Shown one piece after another: positions 21,162-31,853 of a DNA stretch of 61,979 nucleotides. The notes below the pieces were generated by a model, which saw only the letters and a program-made list of their open reading frames with translations, searched no databases and was not told the DNA's origin. Position 1 is the first letter of the stretch, and the number at the start of each line of letters is the position of its first letter. The translations under genes were made by a program, and so were the position numbers. The stretch is from Branchiostoma floridae (lineage: Eukaryota; Chordata; Leptocardii; Amphioxiformes; Branchiostomatidae), in assembly GCF_000003815.2 (NCBI RefSeq), contig NC_049996.1, positions 15,983,308 through 16,045,286 of the forward strand. Direction: 5' to 3'.

Positions 21162-21516
21162 TTAATCTTCTTGTGGCCCCTTCAACAGAGCATGCTGATT
21201 TCGAAGGGAGGCTAGAAAAACAGAAGCAATGGAATGGTAGATAGATAACATAACGGAGATGTAGACGTTATCATAACACAACCAACGCACGATGAACATA
21301 ACCCACCAAACATCTGCTTGGAGTTTACTCAATAATAAACACACGGACATGCGTCAGAAAAGTCCCGAAGTTTGCCGCGAGATCGCTTCGTTTCTCCACA
21401 AACTACGGCCCCAAATGGTCACAAAATATAGCACGCAATGTCCGATACGACTTACCTCCCGAAACCGACGTTAAACGGCTTCCAAGGACGAATTCTGACC
21501 GACCTCTCGCCTCCAT
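21162..21516 (-). CDS. two-exon candidate microgene, 36 aa
   Basis: Exon 1 is 21456-21516 (ATG in strong Kozak context aagATGG; donor GGGAG|GTAAGT), exon 2 is 21162-21211 (acceptor ctgtttttctag|CC, TAA at the end). Phase 1 matches, giving 36 residues starting MEARGRSEFV and ending LLKGPQED. An AATAAA lies just after the stop. Upstream on the minus strand are a CCAAT box (attgg at ~21522-21526) and a CpG-containing segment consistent with a promoter. No family recognised; it may also be the first exon of a longer gene with other downstream exons. Confidence 0.45.
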
Positions 21517-21580
21517 CTTGCATTGGTTATTTACATCTGGCGCGTTCTGTGGCGCACTGCATTGTGGGTGCCACATGTTG
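21517..21580 (-). promoter_or_regulatory. likely promoter of the microgene
   Basis: Immediately upstream of the minus-strand ATG: CCAAT, then gcgcc/gcgcgtt and cacccacaatgcagtgcgcc. No TATA box. CpG-containing in an otherwise CpG-poor region. Confidence 0.35.
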
Positions 21581-21980
21581 ATAATATTACAATATTTACA
21601 GCAAAAGCCGCTACGAAAATGATTATCAACAACTTTCGGATGGTATTGAGTTTATATTGAGCCGCGTTGCCTGGAAAGAAATATTAAACAGCAATGCCCT
21701 GCAGTCAAACCGAGAAATGTTGCGGTCCCCACATCTCTACACATCAAGTCCTTGATATCAAGAAGACTTTAAATTTCTTACCACCTTCAACTTTCCATTT
21801 CTCAAGATTGAGGGACTCAATGCCAACGGTCAAATATTTAAAGTCTTCTGTCCACCTTTTTAAAAGAGGCTCTCATTGAACATTGGTTATGGCAAGGACA
21901 GTATAGAGTACCCGGAACACCCCCTATGGGTGTAACGTTTTAATATCAGCCCAAATGGAGAGCCACGTTCAGCACCAAGG

Positions 21981-22890
21981 ACAGGGCGGTGCGATCAAAA
22001 CATAACGGTGCGGTGCCAGAAAGGACTCAACGGTAGGCCTATATTCATGTAACCAACGCCCTCTTGAAGTTGCTTGGGATATGAAACATTCAAGTCTAAC
22101 TTCAATGCAACTTTATATCAGTCAACATTTGTAATTGAGTCAACACCAAGCAGATGTTAGTGGGTTATGTTAATCGTGTGTTGGTTAGTTTTTATGATAA
22201 ATCTACATTTGCCATTACCTCCATGAAAATAGAAGTTGTAACGTTATTTATATACAATTTCGTTACGCCTGTTTTTCTGGGCTCCCTTTGAAATCACCAA
22301 CAACCCTTCTGACAAGGGCGCCCCACAGCGGAATACAATATTACTGCAGCACGTGGAGCGTGATATCAAATTAGATATCTGTCAATTGTGAGTTTTGGAC
22401 TCACGTATAGCATCTGATGGCTGCTGAATGATTGGTTGGATGAGGTAAACATTTATTGATGCTGGCAACGATCTTTATTGCATATTCCAAACAACCTGTC
22501 TACCCTTTGCCTATAATGTAAGGGTCATTTGACCTTTCACCCCACAAGGCCGCATATTTTGTAAACAAATTGTTTGTGAAACTGAGCTGGCCAATATTTA
22601 GGGGAAGCCCCTGCACCGTGGGTGACTGGCGCCATTGCTGAATTGCTGACAAAATGTTTCTAACCTCCTGTCCACAACCATCAGCACTCCTTTACTCTGG
22701 TGTTTGAAAAACTGAGAAGGTATGTTACAAAGTCTATGGGGTACTTGGCTTATATTCACTTAAGTTTAGTTGCCTGTAAACTTGTGTTTCATATCCCAAA
22801 CAACTTCAAGAGGGCGTTGGTTACATGCATAGATGCCTACCATTATATACTTTTGCTACTGCACTGTTATATTTTGATTGCACCGCTCTG
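21981..22890. mobile_element. foldback element with imperfect ~120-bp inverted ends
   Basis: The arm at ~21981-22110 (caggGCGGTGcgatcaaaa, gtaaccaacgccctcttgaa, gggatatgaaaca) recurs inverted at ~22780-22890 (tgtttcatatccc, ttcaagagggcgttggttac, ttttgattgcaccgctctg). The interior holds a degenerate copy of the neighbouring microgene region. Confidence 0.6.
22145..22330 (+). pseudogene. inverted degenerate copy of the microgene intron and exon 2
   Basis: On the plus strand, agcagatgttagtgggttat, then ctgtttttctgggctccctt and gaaatcaccaac parallel the minus-strand intron and exon 2 at 21350-21162. The acceptor AG is changed (ttctag to ttctgg) and the reading frame is disrupted. It lies within the foldback element. 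Confidence 0.5.
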
Positions 22891-23441
22891 AATGAATGTA
22901 AATGGCTGAATGTTTGATTCATGAACACATTTTATAAGATTGTTTCAAAGGTTGCACCAAATTTTGAAAGGTAGATTTAAGTTCATTGGAATACAAGTTC
23001 TTTTCTTTGACAAGGTCAAAAGAAGAAGAAAAACTGCATGTGATAGTTATTTTCTTAACACATCAAAAACAAAAACAGAAGCAACAAAAATACTGGTGAT
23101 AAAAGTTCTTTCCCTTGACCTACACTAAAGTGACACTGGTTCTTTTCTTTTTGCAATGTTATCTTTTAATAGTTCTTTTATTTTTGAATGCATTTCTTCT
23201 CTCCTGTCTTCTTGCAGAGCTGATTTATTGCTCTTCTTCTCCGCTCTTCAGCTGAGTTGTTGCACCCTTGCGTAGTCAGGAACCACTGCTGCTAGCTGCT
23301 GTTCTTGCCAAGCCCAAACTTACCAAGATACCAGTGATACAAGTTATTGTCTTGGGCATGGCCAAAAGAAAACAAAACACAGGTAAGACTGAATATTTTA
23401 TTTTGTGATACTAGTTCTCTTCAGTGACAGAGACAACAAAA
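22891..23441 (+). repeat. repeated acaagttcttttctt words flanking the transposon
   Basis: Variants of acaagttcttttctt-ggcaaggccaaa occur near 22995, 23095, 23337 and 23410, and again on the right of the transposon near 29068 and 29155. The transposon therefore interrupted an older repeat array. No gene supported. Confidence 0.5.
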
Positions 23442-23445
23442 TTAA

Positions 23446-24058
23446 GAGTCATTGCACGAGAAAACCAGGCAAAACCAGGCAGGGGCCGGAAGATGGGGGT
23501 CGGCCAAATCGGCTCATACTTTGTATGTGTGATAGGCATGTGGAACTATGAACAGCCATATAGTTAAAACCCTCCAGCTATTTTTCATTGTGGAGATATG
23601 GGACCCCCCTCAGAGACCCTCGAAAATCCAACAATTTATGACTGAAAATTACCGAACTTGCGATGGCTACGCTAATAAATGTGATAACGATGAGAATATA
23701 ATTTTTGTGTTTTCATACAGCATGGACTCCCTAGTTTCACAGACCAGAAGTTGAAGATGAAACATTGAACTTGAGAGGGTGTACTTGGGAGTTACTAGAA
23801 CCACTAAAAGCAGAATTTTCATCTCTGTGAATTTTAGTTCTTTTTAAGGCGGAATATTTTCTATACCCAGTGGGTCTGGTGAATGGTTTCAATGTTGTTG
23901 GACAGAGGAACATCAACTTATTAAAAAACAATCGTCATCTAATTGGGCCATACATAACGCGAGCCGTGAGAGGGGGGTCTGTATGGGGATTTTTCGGGTT
24001 TTGGTCTATATCAAATCATGTAATGATGTGTTGCTATGGGGATAAGTTATGGAAAATT
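23446..24058 (+). repeat. left long terminal inverted repeat
   Basis: Pairs with 28444-29046. Contains two inward-facing short frames (68 and 65 codons) that are preserved in the other arm. Confidence 0.85.
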
Positions 24059-24866
24059 GTTGTGTAAGTGTTTGGAAACCATACATAACTATCATAAAAT
24101 GCTACAATAATTTAGCAATATAAATTTGGGGCTCTGCATGGGGGACATAAGGTTACTTGACTTAGGAATTATGCTGATTTTACACATTTTCATTTTTGCT
24201 TTATAATGTCAGTAAGTAGGTGCCTTGCCAAATCAATGCTTATAACTTATATGTCCTACACAATGAAAAAAGGCTGTACATGGGGGTTACCAGTACTCCA
24301 AGAATGCAAAACTGTTTAATACACAGGGCACATGGATGCAGAACTACTTCATACATATTGAAAATTCTAGAAATAATACCATAACAAAGGTCAATTATAA
24401 GGCTATTTTGAAAAGAATACATGTACATAAGTCATTTGTACATGTACTTTAGCTTTACCCCTTACGTACAGGTATACTACTAAGGACAAACTGTAGTATA
24501 CCAATGATTTGCTATGACTGTTCATTCATTTATCACCATAAGGACAGACCATAAACATTAAGTTTATGACAAACCTACAAGCCTCTAAATATAGACACAA
24601 ACAAACAACAAACATATACATGTATAACCATATTACAATGGAGCGCACTATCTGAAAAATACACCAACACACTGTTGAAACGCATTTTCACAAATGCACA
24701 AGTTCAGTTTTGTTGGAATAGTACAATAAGCTGGATCTGAAGTAAATTTTAAATTGTAATTGGTGACAGATTCTGGCCAGGCCTTGAACTTGACATGTTG
24801 TTAAAGGTTGTAAAAGTTATGCTACAAACCTTGATGCTGTCATTATGCTGTCAAATTAAAAACAAA
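24059..24866. other. 3' flank of the transposase ORF inside the element
   Basis: AT-rich with several tacatgta words; no ORF. Presumably 3' UTR and internal spacer of the element. Confidence 0.4.
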
Positions 24867-27044
24867 TCAACTTGCACATGTGCATGTGGATAGGATGTTC
24901 TCTAATGCCTGTATGAAAGAGACTTTCCTTGCCATGGAACCTGTAATGGGTAGATGGAAATGATCTGATATGCACTTTAGTTGCTTTAGCTTTAGCGATT
25001 TGAGACCTTTGGTTTTAGCCAGTTCGCACAAGTTAATGTCTTCAAACATGACAGGATGGCTGTAGTCAATGCTAGTATACACTGTCTTTCGCAGCTCTTG
25101 CCACTCGCTTTCCTCATCTATCGCTTCCATGTCAGTGTTCTCTGATTCTGTGCTTTCTTTCTGTCTTTGTGCTGCTGAAAGTCTTGCAAAATAGCTTGTA
25201 ATCTGCTTGGCTGTGCGCCACTCGCTGGGCTGGAACAACAGCTTCCCATCAGCTCCCCTAACGTGCTGCATCTCATGGGCCACTTGCACAGCATCAGCTT
25301 TCTGTCCAGACTTCGCCCCCTGATTGAAAATGTCAGTTAGGTAGGTCTTCATCTTGTCTGACATCCGTTGGCCGCCTTTCACAGTCCGGATTGCCCAGCC
25401 TTCATTGACAACTCGGGCGGATCCCCCGACGCCAACTCCGGATCCTTCTCCAAGTGACTGTGAGGCTAGGCCAGGGCCATGAGCTATTCCAGTCACTGCT
25501 TGAGCCCACTGCTTGCGTATTTTGTCGTATGTAGACTCTCGCTCCAGTTCTTTACAGTGTTCTCCAACATCCATGTGGTCTTCTAGCTTGTTCGCTGAGC
25601 TGAAGGCTGCCACACATCCTGGCTCAGGGCAGCAGAACAACGCTGACTTTGTCCCACCTGCTGATGTTGTTATGTGGCTCGTGTGTGACTGTGGGGGACC
25701 AAACGGTGCTGTGATTGTCAGGGTTGGAAGGTCATGTGTCTGTGGCACTGTTGCAAAGGTAACCACTTCTCCGACCCCAACGCCAAAGGCTTTCCAGACT
25801 CGTATGTCTTCATCAGTTTCAAACATGAAATTGTTCCATGATTTGACACCCTCCCATTTTTGTCTTGCTTGCTCTTTGTTCGCCTCATCTGTTTGCGCCA
25901 CAGCAATTCTACAGCCCTTGACACCTCCATGGGACTCCAGCGCTTCTTTCATGTGTTCAGCTGTTAAGACATCATGTTTTTCATTGACATACCTTCTTAT
26001 GTGAGTCTTCATGGATGCTATCTTGCGGTCGCAAATGTCCTTGCCTGCCTGAGGGTCTGAGAAGTCGAAGCGCAGAACTGAGATGCCAGTTTTCTTACCG
26101 ATCGCTGGCAGAGACAAGATCAGCGGAGCACAGTGATAACACCCTGCATTGTCCGATCTCAAAAACACATTTGTCAGCGAAGGATTCTCGGACTTGATGG
26201 TCTGAAGCACACTTTGCAGAATAGCACAGACAGCTGACCAGTCCTGTCGGCAGTTGTTGAAAATGTGGACAAAGCACTCGACGTCATACTTGCCTTCGTC
26301 TCCCTTCGTGATTACTGCCGACACATGCCAGCTCCTTCCACGCTTTCCAAAGAAGTCTGTCATCTGCTCCCTGTACTTCAATGGCAGGAACTTCATTGCC
26401 CAGTCCATAACTATCAGAGCCGACTTTGTATCTAGCTGCTGCAAAGCAGATTGTTTGGCAAGATCCTGGTTAACTGCTCGCAGTAAATGGGACTTCCAGC
26501 TGTAAATGGCGGAAGATGACTGCTCAAAGGTAAAACATAGTCGACTCTTGTGTTCCTCTGTGAGGAGGCCTTCTTCCTCAATCATCTTTTGCACTTCAAG
26601 AACACTACTGTCTATCTCACTACATCGTTCACATGCGATCTCATGGCTGTGGTTGCATCTCACTGACAATGTTTCCTTGCCCTTTTCACTCAGGGCAAAT
26701 GCAATGCAGTGGTCACCACATCTGTCCTCCAGCTTTACATGCGTCTTGTAGCGTGTTGTCAGGTCATACCGATGCTTTGGGCATACTGTCAAGTTGTTCT
26801 TTTCTTCCTCAGACAACCCAAATCGCCCTGATCTATTCAGAATGAGGTCCTGCTCGCTCAGGTCTGTCTGACCGTGGCCACGTCCACTGAGACCTAATGT
26901 AGCTAGGTAATTTGTTACATCCTTGTTACAAGCAGACAGTGGTATGACCGATATGTCTTCAGGGTAGTAACGTGACAAACCACACTCTGAATCTGGGCTT
27001 CCAAATGAACAACTCATGTTGGCTGCAAGAACATAGAACCGCAT
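24867..27044 (-). CDS. putative transposase, RNase H-like, with C2H2 finger and SAP-like tail
   Basis: 725 intact codons. Regions: Cys/His-rich N-terminal part (C88, C109, H112, C113, C130, H132, H134, C138, C141), probably zinc binding; candidate catalytic acidic residues D214 (IVMDWAMKFLP), D298 (LRSDNAGCYH) and D329/D336/D339 (FDFSDPQAGKDICDRK) spaced as in an RNase H-fold DDE/D transposase; C2H2 finger C472-C477-H490-H496; Gly/Ser linker ~530-545; C-terminal ~671-720 leucine/lysine-rich helices resembling SAP. An acceptor-like ttcttgcag lies between the first ATG and the ATG at 27017, so the real start may be MSCSFGSPDSE in a second exon (716 residues). No frameshift or stop, so possibly recently active. 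Superfamily not certain. Confidence 0.7.
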   Translation of the reverse strand: MRFYVLAANMSCSFGSPDSECGLSRYYPEDISVIPLSACNKDVTNYLATLGLSGRGHGQTDLSEQDLILNRSGRFGLSEEEKNNLTVCPKHRYDLTTRYKTHVKLEDRCGDHCIAFALSEKGKETLSVRCNHSHEIACERCSEIDSSVLEVQKMIEEEGLLTEEHKSRLCFTFEQSSSAIYSWKSHLLRAVNQDLAKQSALQQLDTKSALIVMDWAMKFLPLKYREQMTDFFGKRGRSWHVSAVITKGDEGKYDVECFVHIFNNCRQDWSAVCAILQSVLQTIKSENPSLTNVFLRSDNAGCYHCAPLILSLPAIGKKTGISVLRFDFSDPQAGKDICDRKIASMKTHIRRYVNEKHDVLTAEHMKEALESHGGVKGCRIAVAQTDEANKEQARQKWEGVKSWNNFMFETDEDIRVWKAFGVGVGEVVTFATVPQTHDLPTLTITAPFGPPQSHTSHITTSAGGTKSALFCCPEPGCVAAFSSANKLEDHMDVGEHCKELERESTYDKIRKQWAQAVTGIAHGPGLASQSLGEGSGVGVGGSARVVNEGWAIRTVKGGQRMSDKMKTYLTDIFNQGAKSGQKADAVQVAHEMQHVRGADGKLLFQPSEWRTAKQITSYFARLSAAQRQKESTESENTDMEAIDEESEWQELRKTVYTSIDYSHPVMFEDINLCELAKTKGLKSLKLKQLKCISDHFHLPITGSMARKVSFIQALENILSTCTCAS

Positions 27045-28043
27045 ACTTTTAGAATAGAAAAGAATAGAATAAGATTTTATGCATGTAAGCTGTTAACAGG
27101 GCACCAATGGTAAATACAAGTTTTCAATGGGATGCAAGATCTGTAAGGCCATTTTGAAATGTCACAGTTCTAATAGCACCTTGATTCCTTTTAAGCTATT
27201 CTGATCATCACACAGAAAACGTTCAAAATTAAGATGACAAAAATCTAAGAAACTTACCTAGAGGACAGCTACACTATTTTCAAGCTTCAGTGCATGGCCC
27301 ACACCCTGTCGAAGGGTATCTTTGGGGTATTGCCATGTTTGCAAGTAGGGAGTAATCTTCGGACGTCATTTTAACCGGTGGAAATTAAGAAATATATACG
27401 TCCAAAAATTCAATGCAAATTGGGCAAAACAAATATTCTTTCCATCTGACACATTTATCAGAGTTAGATCAGAGTTGCGTTTAATCATGTAGCTGTGCTC
27501 AGAATCCCCTAAAGAAACCACATGGCAGCCAAAGAGCTTGTCAGATCCTTATCTTTAGCATGACCCCAATGTCTGCTAACCCAGACCAAAGAACAACATA
27601 CACTGCACAGTCCCAGACAGGGGGAGTGTGGAAGGGTTGACATTACTTTTTGCAATTTATCAAACGAGTGGAATGCTTTGCTGACAACCCATGAGTTCCT
27701 AACCTAAGATAAAAGGATTTACTCTAAGGCATAAAAAAGTGGTTTCAATTAAATATCGCCAAAGTAATAGTACACATCTAATAATTACATCTTTTAACGT
27801 TTTTCCCATTTTTAATGTCTTTGGTATGACACAGACAAGGATCAAACCCAAAAACTAACGAGTGCAAGACAATTATTCAATACTGGGCCATCACACTGGC
27901 AGTATACCTGTGCTAATCCTAATCTGACAGGAAATATGCACAGACAATGTCATAGATAAGAATCATAACAAACTTAAAAGTTTGTTATGATCTTTTTAAA
28001 TGAATTGTCAACATGAGGTAGCTCTGCACCCATGTGACCTGTA
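27045..28043. other. 5' flank of the transposase ORF inside the element
   Basis: No ORF. Expected to hold promoter and a first non-coding exon if the acceptor at ~27021 is used. Nothing specific recognised. Confidence 0.35.
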
Positions 28044-28212
28044 TACTGTAAATGCATTTAAGTTCGAGGGGATTTAATTTCGCGGTAATACCATAGACTG
28101 CAGTCTAATACCATAATAGAAAAATGTTCGCGGTTGTTTAAGTTCGCGGTAAAGTGGTCACTGCAAAAACCGCGAACAATAATCCACCGCGAACATTTCT
28201 GCATTTACAGTA
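28044..28212. mobile_element. MITE, CTGTAAATGC family, copy 2 (nested)
   Basis: Same ends as copy 1 (TACTGTAAATGCA / TGCATTTACAGTA), with an internal deletion relative to it. Nested in the TTAA transposon, so it inserted later or was carried along. Confidence 0.75.
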
Positions 28213-28443
28213 TTATAGTTCTGATAAACCCCATACACAGCCCTTTAAAATTATTTACCTCAACGTAAATGTACACAGTTATTTAGTAAGTAACGCACTC
28301 GTCCAAATGAAAAAGCAACGATATATGTGTAAAGCATGGGAGGTGAAATTCATTTTATCCCCCATGCAGAGTCCCAAATTATTATTGCTAACTTATTGTT
28401 GCATTTAATGACAGCTGTGCATGTTTTTCACAAAGCTATGCAA

Positions 28444-29046
28444 AATTTTCCATAACTTATCCCCATAGCAACACATCACTACATGATTTGATATAGACCA
28501 AAACCCGAAAAATCCCCATACAGACCCCCCTCTCACGGCTCGCGTTATGTATGGCCCAATTAGATGACGATTGTTTTTTAATAAGTTGATGTTCCTCTGT
28601 CCAACAACATTGAAACCATTCACCAGACCCACTGGGTATAGAAAATATTCCGCCTTAAAAAGAACTAAAATTCACAGAGATGAAAATTCTGCTTTTAGTG
28701 GTTCTAGTAACCCCCAAGTACACCCTCTCAAGTTCAATGTTTCATCTTCAACTTTTGGTCTGTGAAACTAGGGAGTCCATGCTGTATGAAAATACAAAGA
28801 TTATATTCTCATCGTTATCACATTTATTAGCGTAGCCATCGCAAGTTCGGTAATTTTCAGTCATAAATTGTTGGATTTTCGAGGGTCTCTGAGGGGGGTC
28901 CCAGAACGCCATAACGAAAAATAGCTGGAGGGTTTTAACTATATGGCTGTTCATAGTTCCACATACCTATCACACATACAAAGTATGAGCCGATTTGGCC
29001 GACCCCCATCTTCCGGCCTCTGCCTGGTTTTATCGTGCAATGACTC
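28444..29046 (-). repeat. right long terminal inverted repeat
   Basis: Inverted partner of 23446-24058. Confidence 0.85.
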
Positions 29047-29619
29047 TTAAGAGAATTTACTTGTGAAACAAGTTCTTTTCTTCGGCAAGGCCAAAGAAAA
29101 CAAGATAAAGAGTAAAAACAAAGGATTCCAAAATAAAATTGAGTTTTGTGATACAAGAAAGTTCTTTTCCTTGACCAAAGCCAAGACTAAAGTGACACTA
29201 GGTCTTTTCTCATGTCACTGTCTTCCTTCTCTTCTTTGTAAACTATAACAAAGAGAACTAAGTTTCCTGTCTATTCACAAACTGGACAGACACAAGGATA
29301 GGGTAGCCATGCATGGTTGGGCGTTTATTAAACACAGGTTTCTGGCCATGGAAACTAGACTGACACAGAGGCCAGTAACAGACAATATAAATGGTTACGT
29401 TATCAAACACCGTTTAAAGATGGCTTGTAGACAAACTATTTAAACAGAAGTACACAATGAAGACAAATACTGTTAGATAGAACACGAGAAGACATACTGA
29501 TCGCAGAACTGTGACTGAATACAAGAAGACTGCTGTGCATTATGTATTGACATATTAAATTAGCTTGCTCTGGCAGGTTCCAGTGCTAACACAATCTTCT
29601 CTCTCTGTCTTCTTCACCC

Positions 29620-29700
29620 TTTTCGTCTCACACTGCAGGGTTGAGCTGCTGCACCTTGAAGTCAGGAACCCCTGATGCTTCCTATTGCTGGCCTGAGTGT
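29620..29700 (-). other. exon-like block (QGFLTSR)
   Basis: Minus strand: acceptor tattacactcag, then a frame with ASNRKHQGFLTSRCSS and a candidate donor AAGG|GTGAAG. Related to the QQWFLT cassette (D) of the array (ggttcctgact shared), so it marks the left fringe of the array. Confidence 0.3.
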
Positions 29701-29789
29701 AATATAAGCAAAGAAAATTTGTAAAAAAAGTGACAGGATTGCAAGGATGAACCAAATTACAGTGTAGTTACTGGAAATTACTGAAAGAG

Positions 29790-29944
29790 CAAGTCAGTCA
29801 CAGACATACAAACTCATATACACACATACACAGTCACACATACAAACACACTCAGTCACATACATACACACACCGTCACATATACAAACACACTCAGTCA
29901 CACACATACACACACAATGCAAAGATACACACACACACACACAC

Positions 29945-29975
<31 letters not shown>

Positions 29976-30125
29976 CAGTCACATACACAGTCACACCATA
30001 CATCGTCCTACACAGTCACACATACAAACACACAGTTACACACACACACAATACAAACATACATACACAGACAACACACACAGACAACACACACAGACAC
30101 AAACGCACACACCGGCACACAAGCA
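29790..30125. repeat. (CA)n microsatellite
   Basis: Long CACACA/CATACA tract with CAGTCA interruptions. The open frames across it on both strands are artefacts. Confidence 0.95.
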
Positions 30126-30236
30126 CCTGTATATATATAGTAAATACTCAAAGCACGAAACATGGTGCTGAAATGCCATCCACTGTCACAAAATCATTCT
30201 TTGTCAGTTCGCAAAGAATAGACATCATACCTTTAC

Positions 30237-30338
30237 CATCTCCCCAGTAAGACAGTCCACTGCTGCATCTCCTTCCAAAACACCTTCCTTCAAGTAGCCT
30301 GGAGGCAAGGCAAGGTCATCTTTCCAAGAAGTGATTCT
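30237..30338 (-). CDS. candidate exon TSWKDD (phase 0-0)
   Basis: 102 nt, acceptor tgtttatccag, donor GGGAGATG|GTAAAG; 34 codons including ITSWKDDLALPPGYLKEG and DCLTGEM. A diverged sibling at ~30568-30665 keeps the frame (FTSWADDLPL ... DCLTGEMAE) and a donor GCAGAG|GTAAGA but has lost the acceptor AG. Frame conservation across divergence hints at coding. No known family. Confidence 0.4.
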
Positions 30339-30890
30339 CTGGATAAACAGAAAACAAGAAACTGTTAGCACTTGAAAAACAGTAACAAAATCAAACAAAG
30401 AACAGCTTCCGTACACATGCACAAACACAACACAGACACACACAAACACACACATACATACACATGCACACAACCACTTGAATACTCAAAGCCCGAATCA
30501 TGGTGCTGAAATGCTATCCACTGCCACAAAATCATTGTTTGACAGTTCTCAAAAAATGGACATCTTACCTCTGCCATTTCCCCAGTAAGACAGTCCATTG
30601 CTGTCCTCTTCCAAGACATCCTTCCTTCAAGAAGCCTCAAGGGAAGGTCATCGGCCCAAGAAGTGAAAACAGAAAACAAGAAACTGTTCAGAAAACAGTG
30701 AAAAACATCAACCAAAAATGTCTTCCATACAGATATGAACAGTAACATGCATGCTTGTCTTTCATTTATCATGGTACACCCATAAACCATATTTTGATGA
30801 CTTTACATTAATTTCTATTTGGATGTTCCCATTCAAGTTTACATATGAATTCTATTAGTGTCTGGTATAGTTTCAATTACGATGACTTAC

Positions 30891-30949
30891 GTAAAAATAG
30901 TTTCTTATCTTTCTTTCATCCTGCTGCCAGGAGCCCAATGCAGTGTCGT
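30891..30949 (-). CDS. candidate exon GSWQQDE
   Basis: Minus strand: acceptor ttccgacag (poor pyrimidine tract), strong donor TTTTAC|GTAAGT. Phase 1 in, phase 0 out; DTALGSWQQDERKIRNYFY. Shares the small-residue-plus-Trp core with its neighbours. Confidence 0.3.
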
Positions 30950-31238
30950 CTGTCGGAAGTGTGATTTAGTATCTGTATAGGAACAGGAAAAAAACATTGT
31001 TGACTTTGTTAGCATTTGGAACAACAGCATAAAACAAAACAATAGGTTTGAAGTGAAATATGCAAACAGTGCTGCTTTACCTTTCTTCTAGAAAAAGTCT
31101 GTATTGCCACAACTTTTACATTGTGTGAATTCCCTTTACTCAGATGTCATTTCTTACATCTCTGTCAGTAAACATACTAAAAACTTACTTATTCAAATAA
31201 TATAGTAACTTATCATTTTTGAGTCTTGTTGTCAAAAC

Positions 31239-31298
31239 TCAGTTGAATTCTTGCTTCAGGTAGCCTCGAGGCAGGGAACGTCTACTCCAGGAGCTATC
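31239..31298 (-). CDS. candidate last exon SSWSRRSLPRGYL
   Basis: Acceptor gctgcaacag, 19 codons then TGA. Peptide DSSWSRRSLPRGYLKQEFN. A degenerate sibling at ~31480-31535 keeps LPRGYLNQES. Confidence 0.3.
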   Translation of the reverse strand, partial: DSSWSRRSLPRGYLKQEFN

Positions 31299-31853
31299 CT
31301 GTTGCAGCAAACATAGAAAGAATCCAACAAGCAGGTAAGTGTAACAGTTACTGTATCATACATCAATTTGTACTTACACATAATGTCTAGCCTATTTTTA
31401 ATAATTATGCATTAAATGAAGAGCTGCTTATCTTTTTTCTGAGTCCTGTTGTTCAAAACTCAGTTGGCTTTCTTGATTCAGGTAGCCTCGAGGCAGGGGA
31501 CATCTATTCAGGCCAGGGAGAGATCCTACTGCAGCAACAACAAAAAACACAGCAAGAATGTAAGTTCATTCACATCTAAGTTCATTAGGATACACCCCAC
31601 CACACATTTCTGCATTACTGAGGCTTTAAGGCTTCTTTTATAAGTGAACTACTGTAATTGTGCCTGCACTAATCTTTACATCATCTAGCATTAGAATTTC
31701 ACAAACAGTGGATTTTATCAAAATTCTTTACTAAAAAAGAAAAGACACCCTTTACAGCTTGAGAGTCTTAACCTCAAAACCATGCCTGCTGTCTCTGTTA
31801 GAGATTAAGCTCATAAACAAAAACTCTAAAGATATGAAGTGCTGTCTTCTCTT

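Larger units (their letters stand above)
23442..29050 (-). mobile_element. 5.6-kb DNA transposon, TTAA target, ~600-bp inverted repeats
   Basis: TTAA at 23442-23445 and 29047-29050 flanks an element whose ends are GAGTCATTGCACG and its complement. The inverted arms (23446-24058 and 28444-29046) look >90% alike across ~600 bp. A single large minus-strand ORF lies between them. TTAA duplications are typical of piggyBac and Kolobok superfamilies; the encoded protein does not look like piggyBac, so Kolobok-like is the better guess. Confidence 0.8.

Noticed and set aside
25513-26845. Plus-strand ORFs of 60-163 codons
   Set aside because: They are antisense shadows of the 725-codon transposase-like ORF.
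29794-30171. His/Thr- and Cys/Val-rich ORFs
   Set aside because: They are translations of a CA microsatellite.
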